Shown here: positions 29,344 to 38,251 of the stretch, piece after piece
Layout: each line of letters starts with the position of its first letter
Numbering within the stretch: the first letter of the stretch is position 1
Assembly (NCBI RefSeq): GCF_003054445.1
Contig: NC_042506.1
Coordinates: forward strand, 1,743,501 to 1,807,500
Direction of reading: 5' to 3'
Source: Pichia kudriavzevii
Taxonomy: Eukaryota > Ascomycota > Pichiomycetes > Pichiales > Pichiaceae
Length of the DNA stretch: 64,000 bases
Notes under the pieces: model-generated
Seen by the model: only the letters and a program-made list of their open reading frames with translations
Database searches by the model: none
What the model was told of the DNA's origin: nothing
Program-made: the position numbers and the translations under genes

Positions 29344-29353
29344 AAATTTTTCA
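29344..29353 (-). promoter_or_regulatory. RRPE box in the shared RRP46/RIX1 promoter
   Basis: On the minus strand the sequence reads TGAAAAATTT, an exact match to the ribosomal RNA processing element bound by Stb3 in yeast. It lies 115-124 bp upstream of RRP46 and about 120-129 bp upstream of RIX1, so it is central to the 243-bp divergent promoter. Both genes act in rRNA processing. I did not find a PAC (GATGAG) partner in the interval. Confidence 0.6.
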
Positions 29354-29472
29354 GATTTTTTTTCTCCAACTGTATTTTACGTCTATTTTTTTTTGTACCA
29401 TAAGCTTACAACTTTATATTTAGAGTACTAGCTTCTAATTTCCTTTCTGGGATAGACAAAACAAGGAGAACC

Positions 29473-31740
29473 ATGATTCCTGATTTACAATGCATCCTTC
29501 CGTACCTGGAGGAAGAGTCATTGGCAGCTGTTTCCCTAACTTTGATCTTACAATTATTGGCAAATCCATCGATCATAAATGGTGCATCACAAGTTGATCA
29601 ACAAACACTACTTGTTCGCATCAACTCTCTTCTCAAATCCAACCACAGTATAACCCGTTGGAAATCAACGAAGCTTTTGACAGTTTCAGTTACTCACCCA
29701 GTATTATTATTATCTAGCCATACTGCAAATGCAATTACTGGTCTGGTGAAAATTCTGGAATCTAAATGTTTCCTTCAAAGTTATGAAAACCCAACAACAA
29801 GAGAGTTGATTACACTAAAAAGTACTGCTGAGTGCCTTGGATTTGTTCTCGATCAGATTAGAGGCAAACCTACTTTGACTAGAGAAGTTTTGACACCTAA
29901 GCTGCCTAATGTTATTGCAAGCTTAATTGAAGTAAATACTTTGATTCCTGATGTCACGCTACCTGTGTTATCTAAACTATTAATGCTTAACACAACTACA
30001 TTTAGACCATTTGGGACAAAGTTTGAAAACTCTTTAAGGAGCATCCTGAATGATGGCGAAAACTATACAAAATTAAACGACGAGTTAAAGTCCATGGTTA
30101 TGAAGTCATTAGCGTTGGTTAGCTTTATTTTAGCAAGGGAAAAACAAGGGGAACTTTGGAGAGAGAATGTTAATATGGTAATCTTAGAGTTGAAGTCAGT
30201 TATATCAATCTATGAAGCATTTCTAGATTTGTCAGCAGATTCTGATTATAATGTAAGATATCAAAATTTACCTAAATTACCCGAAAACTGTGCATCTATG
30301 AAGTTGCTGTTTGGTACTTTGTCGATTGACATCAATGAATCACCTGTTGAAATTTTTAAAGTTTCGCAGAGAATCAGCGTTTTAGTCGATTTATTACTTG
30401 CATATATTGAGATTTCTACAGTTAATGCGGTATCAATTCCATTGGGTCACTACGTCACGGTTGGTGAGATCTTAGCAAGTTTGAACACTAGTTATACACA
30501 TGTGAAGAAGGATATCAGAGATGAACCAACGCGCAAGATGATTGAAGAGTCAGTCAATAACTCTAAGCTGGAAGGTATCAAGATTTTGGGTTCCTTGGTT
30601 AGAAGATTTCCCGGTGATTTGTATCCACGTGTCTACAAAATTTTAGCGTTATTGGATGCAAGTATTCCTGTTCAAACTAAAAATGGTAAGATACATGTTG
30701 ACAATGAATCTGTATACGAGAATGAGTTTTTAGTGACAAGAACTTTAGAAGTTGCTGGTAAGTACCTAAATTTGACTGAAAGATTCAACGATATGTCGGT
30801 TTTGGGTAGATTGGTTGAGTCATCACTAATCTTAAAAGAACCTAGAGAACCCGTGTTTAGCATTGAAAATAAAACACAAGATACGGCAGATGTTATTTCC
30901 AAGCCCAGTGGCCATAGAAAGAAACAAAATAAGAGTAAGTCTGTGGTTTCATTATCTGATATCTTATCACATAAACAGTACTTTATCTCGCCACCATGTC
31001 AAGAAACACTACAAGTAGTGCGTTCTTTTTTTAATACTCTGATCACTAAATGTGAACTATCTCCGGGTAAATTATCAAGCATTATCAGGTTTGTAATTCT
31101 AGATGCTGTTTCAAATATGGAATTGATCAAGGAAGGTAAAGTTGATGCGGAAAATCAACAAATTGTAGAATTGCTAGAAAATGTCCTCTTATTCCCCGGT
31201 AAATCAAATACCAGTGTTTCGGTTATCCCGATTATTTCAGGCTTGATTGGAAACAACTCAAAGATTTATAGCTTATTAGTCAATCCAAGATTTCCGTTAT
31301 TACCGAGAAAGCATGATGATTTCAACACCCCCGATGAACTTGAAGAAATCGAATTAGAGGAGGAAATGGAGGCACAGGAACTAGCGTCTGGGGACATGAT
31401 CATTCCAAAAGAAAAAAGAAGTTTAGAAGATGTTGAAGCCTTAGAAAAAGCCAACAAGAGACAACAAGTTTCAGACATTAGTGAGAAAGTTACGAGTGAT
31501 TACAATAGCTTGGTTAGTAAGAACCCAGAAGCAGCAGTAAAGGCTCTCAAACAGATGGAGGCGGAAGCAAAAGAGCAGCAAGAGAATGAAAGTTTATCTG
31601 AAAAGGTTGTTGGGCAAGTAGAAGGAATTGTCTCTGATGGCAACTCTGACGAGATTAGTAACGGCCACGATGATGCGGATGACGATGAAGACATGGGTTC
31701 CGACTTTGAAATTCCAGAAATCAATGTTGAGGATGATTGA
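29473..31740 (+). CDS. RIX1: Pre-60S ribosome assembly factor RIX1
   Basis: Rix1 (mammalian PELP1) forms a complex with Ipi1 and Ipi3 on pre-60S particles. It is needed for ITS2 processing and Rea1-driven remodelling, and has links to replication. The 755-residue protein matches S. cerevisiae Rix1 (763). It is mostly helical repeats, with the conserved segment PTLTREVLTPKLPNVIASL and VLSKLLMLNTTTFRPFGTKF at about residues 138-190. The C-terminal end is very acidic (DDADDDEDMGSDFEIPEINV), as in the S. cerevisiae protein. The ATG is at 29473. It shares an RRPE-bearing promoter with RRP46. Confidence 0.88.
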   Translation: MIPDLQCILPYLEEESLAAVSLTLILQLLANPSIINGASQVDQQTLLVRINSLLKSNHSITRWKSTKLLTVSVTHPVLLLSSHTANAITGLVKILESKCFLQSYENPTTRELITLKSTAECLGFVLDQIRGKPTLTREVLTPKLPNVIASLIEVNTLIPDVTLPVLSKLLMLNTTTFRPFGTKFENSLRSILNDGENYTKLNDELKSMVMKSLALVSFILAREKQGELWRENVNMVILELKSVISIYEAFLDLSADSDYNVRYQNLPKLPENCASMKLLFGTLSIDINESPVEIFKVSQRISVLVDLLLAYIEISTVNAVSIPLGHYVTVGEILASLNTSYTHVKKDIRDEPTRKMIEESVNNSKLEGIKILGSLVRRFPGDLYPRVYKILALLDASIPVQTKNGKIHVDNESVYENEFLVTRTLEVAGKYLNLTERFNDMSVLGRLVESSLILKEPREPVFSIENKTQDTADVISKPSGHRKKQNKSKSVVSLSDILSHKQYFISPPCQETLQVVRSFFNTLITKCELSPGKLSSIIRFVILDAVSNMELIKEGKVDAENQQIVELLENVLLFPGKSNTSVSVIPIISGLIGNNSKIYSLLVNPRFPLLPRKHDDFNTPDELEEIELEEEMEAQELASGDMIIPKEKRSLEDVEALEKANKRQQVSDISEKVTSDYNSLVSKNPEAAVKALKQMEAEAKEQQENESLSEKVVGQVEGIVSDGNSDEISNGHDDADDDEDMGSDFEIPEINVEDD

Positions 31741-32532
31741 AACTTTATAATGGTCCAAACGTACTACAGGCCATTCAAATGTAAGCTATGTATCATGAAT
31801 TTTCCAACAAGAAGAAACTCAAACTTTATCTTAATCGTACGTAACATCTGTAAGGAAAATTGCAGCCTATACGCAGTTTCAAATAGCTCACAAAACATAA
31901 GTAATGCACTGTTGATCTAGCATACATCCATACAGACAATCAGGGTACAAGAAATCCCCCCTGTGCCCACCTGAGACATGCAGAGATATGAGACTGTAAG
32001 TAAGAAAACAAAACTCTTATAAGAAAAAGAAAAAGTAAAAGAAACATAGAAATATTCGTGTACAATTAAGCCTTTCCGAAGTTTGTTAGTGGATCAGAAT
32101 GTACGGTTAGCGTCGTATTATGTAACAAGAAATTTGTGCCAAACGCATTCACCCATCTCGTCCCCGCAACCACAAGGGTTGCATATCTGAGGTAAACCCC
32201 AGAGGAACGCCGGATGTGTCAACAGACAACACCTAGTTTTCATCAGATTAGTAAAAAACTATGGAAGGTCATACTGGGAAATGAAAAAACTCATGAAAGT
32301 AATCCATTTAAGTGCAGTGTGGGAAATACTCTCGCTTTTATAGTAAATTGTATTTTCAACTCATAAGGAAAGCGACAAACATATTGGGAAAAAAACAACA
32401 AATCTTACCAATATTTCAGGCTGTGCAGGAGGGTTTTTTTTTCTTCTTTTTTTTTTTATTCTGTCTTTAAAGTTCAAGAAGCTGAAAGGGTAAAAAACTA
32501 TATCGTTTTATTTTAGCATATTCAACAATCAA
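31741..32532. other. Intergenic region RIX1 3' end / NOC4 promoter
   Basis: This 792-bp stretch holds the RIX1 terminator and NOC4 promoter. It contains ACATCCATACAG (31924-31935), one mismatch from a Rap1 site (ACAYCCRTACAT), and a small hairpin GCAACC-ACAAG-GGTTGC at 32166-32182. A pyrimidine-rich T tract runs around 32431-32460, about 75-100 bp before NOC4. I see no gene and no clear RRPE or PAC box. Confidence 0.5.
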
Positions 32533-34203
32533 ATGGCAGTCAAAAGCGGCAAAGGGAATAGCGGGAAAGCCTCAAAGGCCACCAGTGAAAAAAAACATGT
32601 TCAAGAAACATTTTCCATTGCAGATATAGAAAAACTAAGAAATGAAATTGTTGAATCACCTAAAAATTATAATAAGATTGTGAAGTTGCAAACTCTATTA
32701 GAGAAGTCAATAAAAGATGTCGATTCACTCACTAGCTCATCAGGGTTGAAAGTTCATAGATCCTTGCTATTTAACTTAACGAAAATATACCTTTACTTGG
32801 TTAGTAAAAAGATACTGAAGGTTCAAAAGACCCAAAATGAAAAAGAGCAGATTGTATCCAAATGGTTAATTGCCAAGTATGAAGGTTTCCAGCGTTGCAT
32901 ATTTGAGATTTGGAACATGACAAACGACAGTGATAAGCTTGCGACTTTGAAGCTCGATGGCTTGGAACATTTAATGAATTTATTAAAACAGGAGAGTAAA
33001 TATATGAGACCATCCGATGATGAATCCTATTTCCCTAGTACGACGTATCGTAAGATTATATTTGAGCTATTGAGGAGCGGCGTCAAGTCCAAGATATTGA
33101 GTGATGGAACTATTGACGACTACCTACTTTTGGAGTTCCAGGAATATTTTAACAAATACTGGGATTTGAAATTTTACTTTTTCCAAGAGTTCCCAGTGGT
33201 TGTCAAAATGATCAGAGATGAAGATATTGAACATTATATCGCGTTTTCCAAATTGATCACATTAATCAAGCTTGAACCACTCTATGAAACAGAGAACAAA
33301 GATGAAATTACCGAGAAATCCATATTTGTTTATCGTGTTCCTGAAAATATGGTTTATTCGGTGAACCAACTCCACATAAACTTTGAGAAATCATTAATAT
33401 CAGCACTTAATTTCCCCAACTTGCAAAAGGAGGAGTATTTATCGATATTATCGATTTTACATAAACGTATAATACCATTCTTCAGTGATGCCACAAAATT
33501 AATGGATTTTCTGACGGCTTCATACACGCTAGGTATCAAAAGTAAGGATATTACAATGTCAATTCTATCTTTGAATGGTTTATGGGAGTTGATGAGGGTT
33601 TACAATCTGGATTACCCTGATTTCTACAAGAATTTGTATGCAATTTTAACCCCGGATTTATTACATCTGAGAGAAAAGTCCAGATTTTTCAGGTTGTTGG
33701 ATCTGTTTATGTCTTCGACCCATTTATCAGCTTCTATTGTTGCAAGTTTCATTAAAAAATTGGCAAGATTGAGTTTAACAGCACCGCCATCTGGTATTGT
33801 CTCTATCATTCCTTTTATCTATAATCTAATCAAGAAATACAACCATACTACATGTATGTTATTGATTCATTCTACCACTACAAATGAAGAAGATTTGGTT
33901 TATGAAGATCCCTTTGATGAAAACGAGCGGGATCCATCATTAACAAATGCCATTGATTCATCCATTTGGGAACTCGAAACAATGATCAATCATTACCACC
34001 CTAATGTGTCCTCATTAGTGAAAATTTTCCAACAGCACTTTACAAAGTACAGCTATAATATGGAAGACTTTTTAGATTGGAATTATAGCAAGCTAATTGA
34101 CGCCGAAATGGATAAGAAGCTGAAGGGGGAAGTGGGTTTAGAATTTGAAAAGTGGAATAAGATGTTTGATGACGAAGGATATTTACAAGATTATTTATAT
34201 TAG
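32533..34203 (+). CDS. NOC4: Small-subunit processome factor NOC4
   Basis: Noc4 pairs with Nop14 in the SSU processome and is needed for maturation and export of 40S pre-ribosomes. The 556-residue protein matches S. cerevisiae Noc4 (552). The N-terminal half is helical. The CBF/Mak21 domain (about 370-520) contains LLDLFMSSTHLSASIVASFI and AKRLARLSLTAPP-like sequence (actual KKLARLSLTAPPSGI). It also has YEDPFDENERDPSLTNAIDS, then SSIWELETMINHYHPNVSSL, the most conserved Noc4 signature. The ATG at 32533 follows an AT-rich leader. This is the third ribosome-assembly gene within 6 kb. Confidence 0.93.
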   Translation: MAVKSGKGNSGKASKATSEKKHVQETFSIADIEKLRNEIVESPKNYNKIVKLQTLLEKSIKDVDSLTSSSGLKVHRSLLFNLTKIYLYLVSKKILKVQKTQNEKEQIVSKWLIAKYEGFQRCIFEIWNMTNDSDKLATLKLDGLEHLMNLLKQESKYMRPSDDESYFPSTTYRKIIFELLRSGVKSKILSDGTIDDYLLLEFQEYFNKYWDLKFYFFQEFPVVVKMIRDEDIEHYIAFSKLITLIKLEPLYETENKDEITEKSIFVYRVPENMVYSVNQLHINFEKSLISALNFPNLQKEEYLSILSILHKRIIPFFSDATKLMDFLTASYTLGIKSKDITMSILSLNGLWELMRVYNLDYPDFYKNLYAILTPDLLHLREKSRFFRLLDLFMSSTHLSASIVASFIKKLARLSLTAPPSGIVSIIPFIYNLIKKYNHTTCMLLIHSTTTNEEDLVYEDPFDENERDPSLTNAIDSSIWELETMINHYHPNVSSLVKIFQQHFTKYSYNMEDFLDWNYSKLIDAEMDKKLKGEVGLEFEKWNKMFDDEGYLQDYLY

Positions 34204-34341
34204 TAATAGTGGGAGCAGTAAGACTATTGATAAAGATATCAACAGCCACACGAAATTTCAAATGAGAGCAAGAATAGATGTGTTTTATTCATGTTTTTGT
34301 TTTGCCTGTTTTCCTCCGTTTTTCTTGAATTTTCACTATTC

Positions 34342-35127
34342 TTAACTATATAATTTGGTGAAAAATTCATAAAAGTACAACGATAAAGCAGTTGATGGCA
34401 CGCTCTTCAACAAGGCAAGTGATAACCCGCGGTAAAAGCCTCTGAAACCATTGATTCTATAAATTTGTTTGATGTGATTTAACAAATTACCTTTAATTTG
34501 TAATCGTCTCTTGATCAGATCTAATGGATAAACGAAGGTTTTGCTCAAGAGCCCGGCAATACCACCTGCTACTGCACTATCCATATCTCTCCGCTTCATG
34601 AAGGAATACGAGCCAAAAGAGATACCAGTCAAGATGGAGATGTAGCCAATGCCCACTTGACAGCCTTTGAAAAATCCAAGAGGTCCATTTTCCTTCCAAA
34701 TTTCCCTTATTGATAAAAGTAGAGATTTTGAACCGCTTTTGGTATAACTTGCCAACCTTGTACGTAGCAGGTCAAACGGATACGATATTACAGTTGCCAT
34801 TGATCCTGCGGTTGCACCAACAATCATATCCTTGAGCGGACCATCATGTAGAGGGACCACGTTAGAGACGATTGTGAATGAAGTAAACTGAGAGGCACCG
34901 TAAATAACGTACAACAATTCTGCTGGAATATTACCTTTCCAGAAGGCCCGTATACCTTCTTTTCGAACAATGTGATAGACTGTTGATGTGAGTGAGGAAT
35001 GATTCGATAGTTGGAGTCGTATTTTCACCACGTCTATTGGTGAAATGAAAAATCGTACCAGTAACCCCGACGATGAACCGGCAAGTATAGATGTCAGAGG
35101 GGTGGAACTATCCGTTATGAAGGACAT
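34342..35127 (-). CDS. TPC1: Mitochondrial thiamine pyrophosphate carrier TPC1
   Basis: This member of the mitochondrial carrier family (SLC25) brings thiamine pyrophosphate into the matrix for its dehydrogenases. The 261-residue protein has three repeats of two membrane helices, each with the carrier signature: SPIDVVKIRL, YPFDLLRTRL and YPLDLIKRRL. The segment PAELLYVIYGASQFTSF is typical of TPC1 rather than other carriers. It is shorter than S. cerevisiae Tpc1 (314) but retains all six helices. The ATG at 35125-35127 gives MSFITDSSTPLTSILAG. An 11-codon upstream extension of the frame has no ATG. Other nucleotide-type carriers are the alternative. Confidence 0.85.
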   Translation of the reverse strand: MSFITDSSTPLTSILAGSSSGLLVRFFISPIDVVKIRLQLSNHSSLTSTVYHIVRKEGIRAFWKGNIPAELLYVIYGASQFTSFTIVSNVVPLHDGPLKDMIVGATAGSMATVISYPFDLLRTRLASYTKSGSKSLLLSIREIWKENGPLGFFKGCQVGIGYISILTGISFGSYSFMKRRDMDSAVAGGIAGLLSKTFVYPLDLIKRRLQIKGNLLNHIKQIYRINGFRGFYRGLSLALLKSVPSTALSLYFYEFFTKLYS

Positions 35128-35501
35128 TGTTTTTTTTTCTCCTTCTGCCCTTTCTTTCAAAAGAGCTCGATGTGTAGTTAAATACGCTATTGTGAAAGTG
35201 AAATGGACTTGATGAACCGTGCCCTTTTTATTCTCCTCTTTGATACAGGGGCGGAGATTTGACGGACTTTTTCATGCCGCGTTACTCGGATATTAAGTAA
35301 GGCCTGTTAGAGAGGTAGCAAGACGGGCATAAGCAAGAAAGACAGAAAGAGAAGCAAGACACTAACGAGAGGATTAGAATTATTCCTCCTTCTCTTAATT
35401 TCTCCCCTTATTCGTTTAATATACAGAGACCATAATAAGGACACATAAAAGATACATAAAAAAGAAACTCTGGGGTGGACGTAAAAAACAAAATTGGTCA
35501 A
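35128..35501. other. Intergenic region TPC1 promoter / NPL6 3' end
   Basis: This 374-bp stretch lies between two minus-strand genes. It has an AGGGG stress-element core (in CAGGGGCGGAG near 35247) and purine-rich sequence, and no gene. Confidence 0.45.
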
Positions 35502-36716
35502 TCAAAAGGTGGTTTCTCTTTGTTGTTGTAACAGGATTGCATTTTTAGTTTCTTCGTCGACACAACCTTCCCAAACGGACGGGTCCACTGAGGATAGTCC
35601 TGTTTTGATTACATTGAAGTCTGAAATGGTGGTTTCAATTTGGACTTTCCCCGAGGAGGGATCGCCATCATTGGAAAATTTTATGAATTTTGACTTTGTA
35701 GGTTGAGTTGTTGATGGTACAAAGTTCAAATTGGTGTATATATCCCGTTGGACGCGTTTTTTCAGAAGCTCGTTACGATCATACAATAGCATGGAGTCGA
35801 ATTGCCGGGATTTCAAGGCATGATCGTAAATCCAGGACTCGTTGGTACCTTGAATGTTATTTTTCGACAATAGAGCAGCCATATTTTCCTTGCGTTCAAA
35901 TAGAGAATGATCATTAAATGAGTGGGAATCACCATTCAGTATTGGGTTTGCAAGTGCACCTTCGATTGCGCCATTTTCTCTCGCTTTGTCCTCGTAGTAG
36001 TCGTCAATAACCATTTTACCATTTACAATTAAACGAGCCCCAAATTCCTTAAAGGCCGATCTGGCAGTAATTAAATAAGCCGCTCTTGTTTTGAAAGTGC
36101 CTGGCAAAAGATCGTCTTTGATGAGCTTCATCTTTGAGGCTTCATCAACCTTGTACCTGTATAAATTGGTATGTTTCTGAAACAAAAAGTAGGAATCCCT
36201 ATATCCAATTAGACGGGCAACGTCGGTTGAAATGGCATATAAACGGTCTCCCTTATTGGGGACTTTGAACGTCTTAAACCGAAACTTCCTTCCGCCCTTC
36301 AACACTCCCAGTTCGGAGATCTTGCGATCGCCCTTGATATCGTTAGGGGTGTCATATTCGTCATTTAAGGGAGAGACTTCATTCTCTTCTGCTGCAGGAG
36401 TGGGGGTTTTCCTTGAGGGAAGATTCGAGTTGGACCTAGATCTTGATTTCGATGCATGGTGTTTACCACGTCGGTTCGAGTGACCCGCTGTTGCTGCTGT
36501 TGTTGTTGTTGTCGTTGTTGTTGTCGTTGCAGAATTGGAGCCCGTAGTTCCTGAAGTTTCACCTCCAACGTCTGCTGCTATAGTGGATTCTGTGTATGAG
36601 GCATCGTTTGTATCTGAATCGTTCCCGTCCTCCATTTCCTCGTCGTCGTCGACATCCCCGTCAACATCAACATCGTTATCCACATACTGGTCGTCACTAT
36701 ACTCCTCGTCGGCCAT
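35502..36716 (-). CDS. NPL6: RSC chromatin-remodelling subunit RSC7/NPL6
   Basis: Rsc7 (Npl6) is a subunit of the RSC remodeller; its paralogue Swp82 sits in SWI/SNF. The 404-residue protein has a very acidic N-terminus, then a run of ten Thr (about 65-74) and a basic Ser/Arg segment. The conserved Rsc7/Swp82 domain runs from about residue 140: GGRKFRFKTFKVPNKGDRLY, STDVARLIGYRDSYFLFQKH, FKTRAAYLITARSAFKEFGA and RLIVNGKMVIDDYYED. The ATG is at 36714-36716. The sequence does not firmly separate NPL6 from SWP82, but the acidic N-terminus and size favour NPL6. Two CCGCGAA boxes lie about 190 bp upstream. Confidence 0.85.
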   Translation of the reverse strand: MADEEYSDDQYVDNDVDVDGDVDDDEEMEDGNDSDTNDASYTESTIAADVGGETSGTTGSNSATTTTTTTTTTAATAGHSNRRGKHHASKSRSRSNSNLPSRKTPTPAAEENEVSPLNDEYDTPNDIKGDRKISELGVLKGGRKFRFKTFKVPNKGDRLYAISTDVARLIGYRDSYFLFQKHTNLYRYKVDEASKMKLIKDDLLPGTFKTRAAYLITARSAFKEFGARLIVNGKMVIDDYYEDKARENGAIEGALANPILNGDSHSFNDHSLFERKENMAALLSKNNIQGTNESWIYDHALKSRQFDSMLLYDRNELLKKRVQRDIYTNLNFVPSTTQPTKSKFIKFSNDGDPSSGKVQIETTISDFNVIKTGLSSVDPSVWEGCVDEETKNAILLQQQRETTF

Positions 36717-37517
36717 CGTGTCCCTATTTGTGTGTGCACGTATGTTTGTATTGTAACGTAATCAGTCGTCTCCCGTCAATGTCTCTCTCTCTTCTTTCTG
36801 TCTTTCTACCATACCGCCCTTCACCCCCCAATTGAGAAACCCTCCTTTTCCTTCGCTTGCCTCGATTTCATATTTTCACTCTTCCACACCAAATTTTCCA
36901 GACACCCCCGCGAACCCGCGAAAACGAAAAAAAATTCTCGCCCATTGGAAATTATCAAAACCACTCTGCTATGTGGCCATTACATATAAAAAGAGTCAAT
37001 CGGCACTGGTTCGTATAGAAACATCATAATACTGTAGATATCAATGTACAGATTTATAGAGTGTTGTTTTCTTTTCCTTACTTTTTTTTTCTTTCTTCTA
37101 TTCCTTTACCAATTTGATTACCATCCGCCCACTGTTGTTGGGACACCAGTACAAATAGACAACGGGTGTGTTAACTTAAGACTGACATTGACGTGTTATG
37201 TGTTTAACTTAGCATTTACGTTGAAGTTTGATCCTCCTTCTTGGACCAGGCCCCATTTTTGTGCGGTTCTCGCATGCCGGTGGCTTGGTTCGTGACTAGT
37301 GGGGAAGTTGCTGCTGTGTCTTTGGAACCAGTTTGGTTTCTCGTGCACAATGTGAGGCCATAATGTATTTGTCTGTTGTATAACACACAGACAATAGTGC
37401 TGATTTATCGCGACTTGCCGTCTCTAGGGCAAAATCGCTTCATGCTCAGCATACACTCTGCGCTGCAGTAATAGTAGTAGTAACAATGATTGTAATAATA
37501 GCGCTAGTGTTGGTGGT

Positions 37518-37601
37518 AATGCTAATGCTAATGCTAGTTCTAATGCTGATTCTAATGCTAATTTTAATGCTAATTCTAATGCTAGTTCTAATGCTAATGC
37601 A
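37518..37601 (+). repeat. Degenerate hexamer/12-mer tandem repeat (AATGCT)n
   Basis: Fourteen consecutive hexamers based on AATGCT are present. In the middle they alternate with variants such as AGTTCT, GATTCT and AATTCT, giving a 12-bp higher-order unit. The unit is a multiple of three and several frames are open through it; one would read as Asn-Ala-Asn-Ser repeats, but it lacks an ATG and is closed upstream by a TAG. I therefore call it non-coding, although it may be the remnant of a low-complexity coding repeat. Confidence 0.85.
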
Positions 37602-37880
37602 AGTGCTCGTGTTTGGTGAAATAGTTGCACCGCGGCTAATTTCTGTTTCCAGAGAATGTCTTTTCTGTAAAAGCGTTAAAACATGGAAAAAAACACTAAT
37701 TTACGTGCTATCCAGCTATGGCGGGGCTCGGCTCCTATTATGAGTTGTTCTTTACAATCGAATTTTGCATAACCTTGTTTGGAAATGGCCTACATTGTAT
37801 ATCAATCTCCTTATCATGGTGTGGAGTTGCATCTATTATCAGCTATACATGGAGTTTTACTAGGAGAAACGCCAGTTCAA

Positions 37881-37983
37881 ATACACACCTGCACAAACAC
37901 CAGTACTACATACACAAACACACACATACATATACACACACATAGACACCTGTACACATAGACACCCTTGCACCACACACAAG
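37881..37983 (+). repeat. CA-rich low-complexity tract with 13-bp direct repeat
   Basis: This is an imperfect CA-rich segment. Within it ACACATAGACACC occurs twice, at 37938-37950 and 37954-37966. It lies 270-370 bp upstream of SPE2 and may be part of its promoter or long leader. Confidence 0.75.
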
Positions 37984-38251
37984 GATAAACACTGAGCAGG
38001 TTCTAGAAGAATTCCTCCCCCGCCAAACCCGTAACGTTTGGCAATTGAGCAGTTTCTCATAGGGTCCAAGCCAGCACTGGGAGTAACAGCTTGCGAAAAT
38101 TGGAACTGCACTGTACCTACGTAACCCAAGAGATACTACAACAGCAACAACGACTGGCATTACACATCCAACACTACGACAACCGACACCACCATCATTA
38201 CGTCCACTATAGACATTCACGCAAAGAACAAGTCAACCATCAGACACACCA

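Larger units (their letters stand above)
36717..38251. other. Long divergent intergenic region NPL6/SPE2
   Basis: This 1.5-kb region separates divergent genes. It contains C-rich and pyrimidine-rich NPL6 promoter sequence with paired CCGCGAA boxes (36908-36914 and 36916-36922), a degenerate hexamer repeat (37518-37601), a CA-rich tract (about 37881-37983), and a 400-nt stretch without any ATG just before SPE2. No ATG-started gene with recognisable similarity is present. Confidence 0.6.

Noticed and set aside
37424-37743. Long open frames across the AATGCT repeat on both strands
   Set aside because: Frames are open only because the 6-bp unit lacks stops; the products are pure Leu/Met or Ala/Leu repeats with no conserved flanks.
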